A DNA stretch of 64,000 nt from an uncultured Nesterenkonia sp. (GTDB taxonomy: Bacteria; Actinomycetota; Actinomycetes; Actinomycetales; Micrococcaceae), in assembly GCA_947494195.1 (NCBI GenBank), contig CANLUC010000003.1, positions 1 through 64,000 on the forward strand, in the 5' to 3' direction. Shown in pieces: positions 62,167 through 64,000 of the stretch (positions within the stretch are counted from its first letter, which is position 1; the number at the start of each line of letters is the position of its first letter). The position numbers and the translations under genes are program-made. Below the pieces are notes generated by a model. The model was not told the origin of the DNA, searched no databases, and was given only the letters and a program-made list of their open reading frames with translations.

Positions 62167-63512
62167 ACATGGCAGAGGAACAGCAGACCCAGCAGACCGA
62201 TCAGGAAGTCGACCAGGACGTTGAGTCAGGCATCCGCGAGGTCACCTCGCGGGCGCGGGCTGCCTCGCGCGGCCTGGGATCCATGGACCGGGAGCACAAG
62301 GACCGGACGCTGGCGGACGTCGCGTCCGGACTGCGGGAGTCGGCAGCGTCACTGACCCAGGCCAACGATGAGGACCTGGAGCGCGGCCGTGAGGCCGGGC
62401 TCAGCCGCTCGCTGCTGGATCGACTCGCCCTGAGCCCCGAGCGGATCGAGGCTCTTGCCGCGTCCGTGGAAGAGGTCATGGGTCTCAGCGACCCCGTCGG
62501 TCGAGTGCTGCAGGGACGGACCCTCCCCAACGGGCTTCGGCTGACCCAGGTCAGCGTCCCGCTGGGTGTCATGGGGGTGATCTACGAAGCCCGGCCCAAC
62601 GTGACCGTGGACATCGCGGCGCTGGGCCTGAAGTCAGGAAACGCGGTCATCCTGCGCGGCGGCTCCGCGGCCAAGAGCACCAATGAGATGCTGCTGGCCA
62701 TCATCCGCGAGGCGCTGCGCACCACCTCCGTGCCCGTGGACTCCGTGCAGTCCATCGACGCCTATGGCAGGGCCGGCGCCACCGCTTTGATGACCCAGCG
62801 CGGCTCCGTGGACGTGCTCATCCCGCGCGGCGGTCACGAACTTATCCAACACGTGGTGCAGAATTCCCGGGTTCCGGTCATCGAGACCGGCGAGGGAAAT
62901 GTGCACATCTACATCGACGCCAACGCGAACCCGGAGACCGCCCGGAACATCGTGGTGAACTCCAAGACTTCTCGCCCGAGCGTCTGCAACGCCGCTGAGA
63001 CGCTGCTGCTGCACGCCCAGGCAGAGGACGCAGGCCGTGAGGTTCTGCGCGGGCTGCTGCGCTCTGGAGTGAACCTGCATGTGGATCCCCGGGTGCGGGA
63101 ATGGCTCCCTGCGGAAGAGCCGGCGGACCTCTCGCAGGACCGCGCGCCCTTCGGCACGGTCAGCGAGGCCACCGAGGAAGACTTCGCCACGGAGTTCCAT
63201 GACCTGGAGATGGCGGTCGGCGTGGTGGACTCCCTTGATGACGCGATCAGCCACATCGGCCGGTGGACGACCGGGCACACCGAGGCCATCGTCACCGACT
63301 CGGTGGCCAACGCTGATCGTTTCGTCGCGGAGGTGGATGCGGCGGCGGTCATCGTCAACGCCTCGACGCGCTTCACCGATGGTGGGCAGTTCGGCCTGGG
63401 AGCCGAAGTGGGCATCTCCACCCAGAAGATGCATGCCCGAGGCCCGATGGGCATGGCCGAGCTGACCACCACCAAGTGGGTCGTGCGCGGCGAGGGCCAG
63501 GTCCGTCAATAG
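62163..63512 (+). CDS. proA: Glutamate-5-semialdehyde dehydrogenase
   Basis: The 449-residue NADPH enzyme reduces glutamyl-5-phosphate. The catalytic Cys is in RPSVCNAAETLLLH, and GVIYEARPNVTVD and VDVLIPRGGHELI are family blocks. The GTG at 62163 overlaps the proB stop; ATG 62169 is an equally possible start. The first 30 residues are Gln/Glu/Asp-rich and unconserved. Confidence 0.95.
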   Translation: MNMAEEQQTQQTDQEVDQDVESGIREVTSRARAASRGLGSMDREHKDRTLADVASGLRESAASLTQANDEDLERGREAGLSRSLLDRLALSPERIEALAASVEEVMGLSDPVGRVLQGRTLPNGLRLTQVSVPLGVMGVIYEARPNVTVDIAALGLKSGNAVILRGGSAAKSTNEMLLAIIREALRTTSVPVDSVQSIDAYGRAGATALMTQRGSVDVLIPRGGHELIQHVVQNSRVPVIETGEGNVHIYIDANANPETARNIVVNSKTSRPSVCNAAETLLLHAQAEDAGREVLRGLLRSGVNLHVDPRVREWLPAEEPADLSQDRAPFGTVSEATEEDFATEFHDLEMAVGVVDSLDDAISHIGRWTTGHTEAIVTDSVANADRFVAEVDAAAVIVNASTRFTDGGQFGLGAEVGISTQKMHARGPMGMAELTTTKWVVRGEGQVRQ

Positions 63513-63578
63513 TTCCCGTACACTGGGGACCGATAAATCCGCGTTCACATCGTCGTTCATCCCATATGAGGGAGAAGC

Positions 63579-63764
63579 ATGCTCAACCTGCACGTGCTCG
63601 CCACCGTCCTCGGCGCCGAGACTGAAGAACACCACGCGCTGCCGATCGAGGCGCACTGGTACGGCATCATCATGTTCGCCCTGCTGCTCCTGCTGCTGCT
63701 GGTGACGCTGGGCTTCGCCAACAAGGGCCGCGAGCTGCCAGCCCAGGCCCACGGCGACCACTGA
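63579..63764 (+). CDS. Small single-helix membrane protein
   Basis: The 61-residue protein has one strong hydrophobic helix (about residues 29-46, with a run of eight Leu) and a His-rich N-terminal half ([12 protein letters not shown]). Similar small proteins sit between proA and nadD in other Micrococcaceae as far as I recall. GAGGGAGAA precedes the ATG. The function is unknown. Confidence 0.75.
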   Translation: MLNLHVLATVLGAETEEHHALPIEAHWYGIIMFALLLLLLLVTLGFANKGRELPAQAHGDH

Positions 63765-63769
63765 CGCCG

Positions 63770-64000
63770 TTGGCTCAACGACACCCGCGGGTCGCCGCCA
63801 CCTCTGAGCGCGCGCCCGGTCCGCTCCGACTGGGGATCATGGGTGGAACCTTCGACCCGATCCACCACGGACACCTGGTGGCCGCCAGCGAGGTCGCGAC
63901 GGAGTTCGAGCTCGACGAGGTCATCTTCGTGCCCACCGGACAGCCCTGGCAGAAGGCGGGTCGCGAGGTGGCGGAGGCCGAGCACCGCTATCTGCTCACC
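63770..64000 (+). CDS. nadD: Nicotinate-nucleotide adenylyltransferase, 5' part
   Basis: The window ends inside this gene. The visible 77 codons include the nucleotidyltransferase signature [18 protein letters not shown] and [10 protein letters not shown], diagnostic of NadD, which makes deamido-NAD. The frame is open from TTG 63770; the conserved part starts near ATG 63839, so the true start is uncertain. Confidence 0.88.
   Translation, partial: MAQRHPRVAATSERAPGPLRLGIMGGTFDPIHHGHLVAASEVATEFELDEVIFVPTGQPWQKAGREVAEAEHRYLLT

Overview
The window is chromosomal DNA from a high-GC actinobacterium, most likely a Micrococcaceae member of the Nesterenkonia/Arthrobacter type. The evidence is the high GC content, the mycothiol-dependent formaldehyde enzymes (MscR plus a metallo-beta-lactamase hydrolase), the class Ib ribonucleotide reductase set nrdHIEF, tandem polyprenol-phosphomannose mannosyltransferases typical of lipomannan makers, many GTG starts and ATGA/GTGA overlaps, and several genes that look leaderless. 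The genus is an inference from gene content, not from a marker comparison. I saw no insertion sequence, prophage, CRISPR array or origin.

Region 1 (1-2000): a truncated EamA-type exporter remnant, a small conserved cytoplasmic protein, a leaderless isochorismatase-family hydrolase and a small membrane protein. Region 2 (2000-17500) is an aromatic-amine catabolic island. A copper amine oxidase, a TetR regulator, an AraC/FeaR-like regulator and an APC amine permease are followed by a homoprotocatechuate meta-cleavage operon: FAH-RraA fusion, GntR regulator, HpaE, HpaD, HpaH, HpaI, a phenol-hydroxylase-type flavin monooxygenase and a succinate-semialdehyde dehydrogenase. Together they could take a tyramine- or phenethylamine-like amine to pyruvate and succinate. 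An identical palindrome, TTGAGC-N4-GCTCAA, sits at both the oxidase promoter and the araC promoter. A second motif, TGACAC-N3-TCACA, also occurs at both loci.

Region 3 (17500-29000): a drug-exporter-like ABC pair with a NarL-type two-component system, preceded by a possible leader-peptide attenuator; then an alcohol dehydrogenase, a tandem universal stress protein, DUF1697, a long-chain acyl-CoA synthetase, small membrane proteins, a PAP2 phosphatase and an acyltransferase. Region 4 (29000-47000): tRNA-His, oligoribonuclease, three GT-C membrane glycosyltransferases, an AEC transporter, CydD/CydC-type ABC exporter, an SGNH hydrolase, a chromate transporter, a DUF418-like membrane protein, a lipoprotein gamma-glutamyltransferase, ThiD and a small alarmone synthetase.

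Region 5 (47000-55100): nrdHIEF with tandem NrdR-like boxes and an unusually structured nrdE-nrdF spacer that encodes a 25-residue basic peptide, then a lipoate ligase family protein, the formaldehyde-detoxification pair and a VKOR protein. Region 6 (55400-64000) is the conserved block rne-rplU-rpmA-obg-proB-proA-small membrane protein-nadD, cut by the window end.
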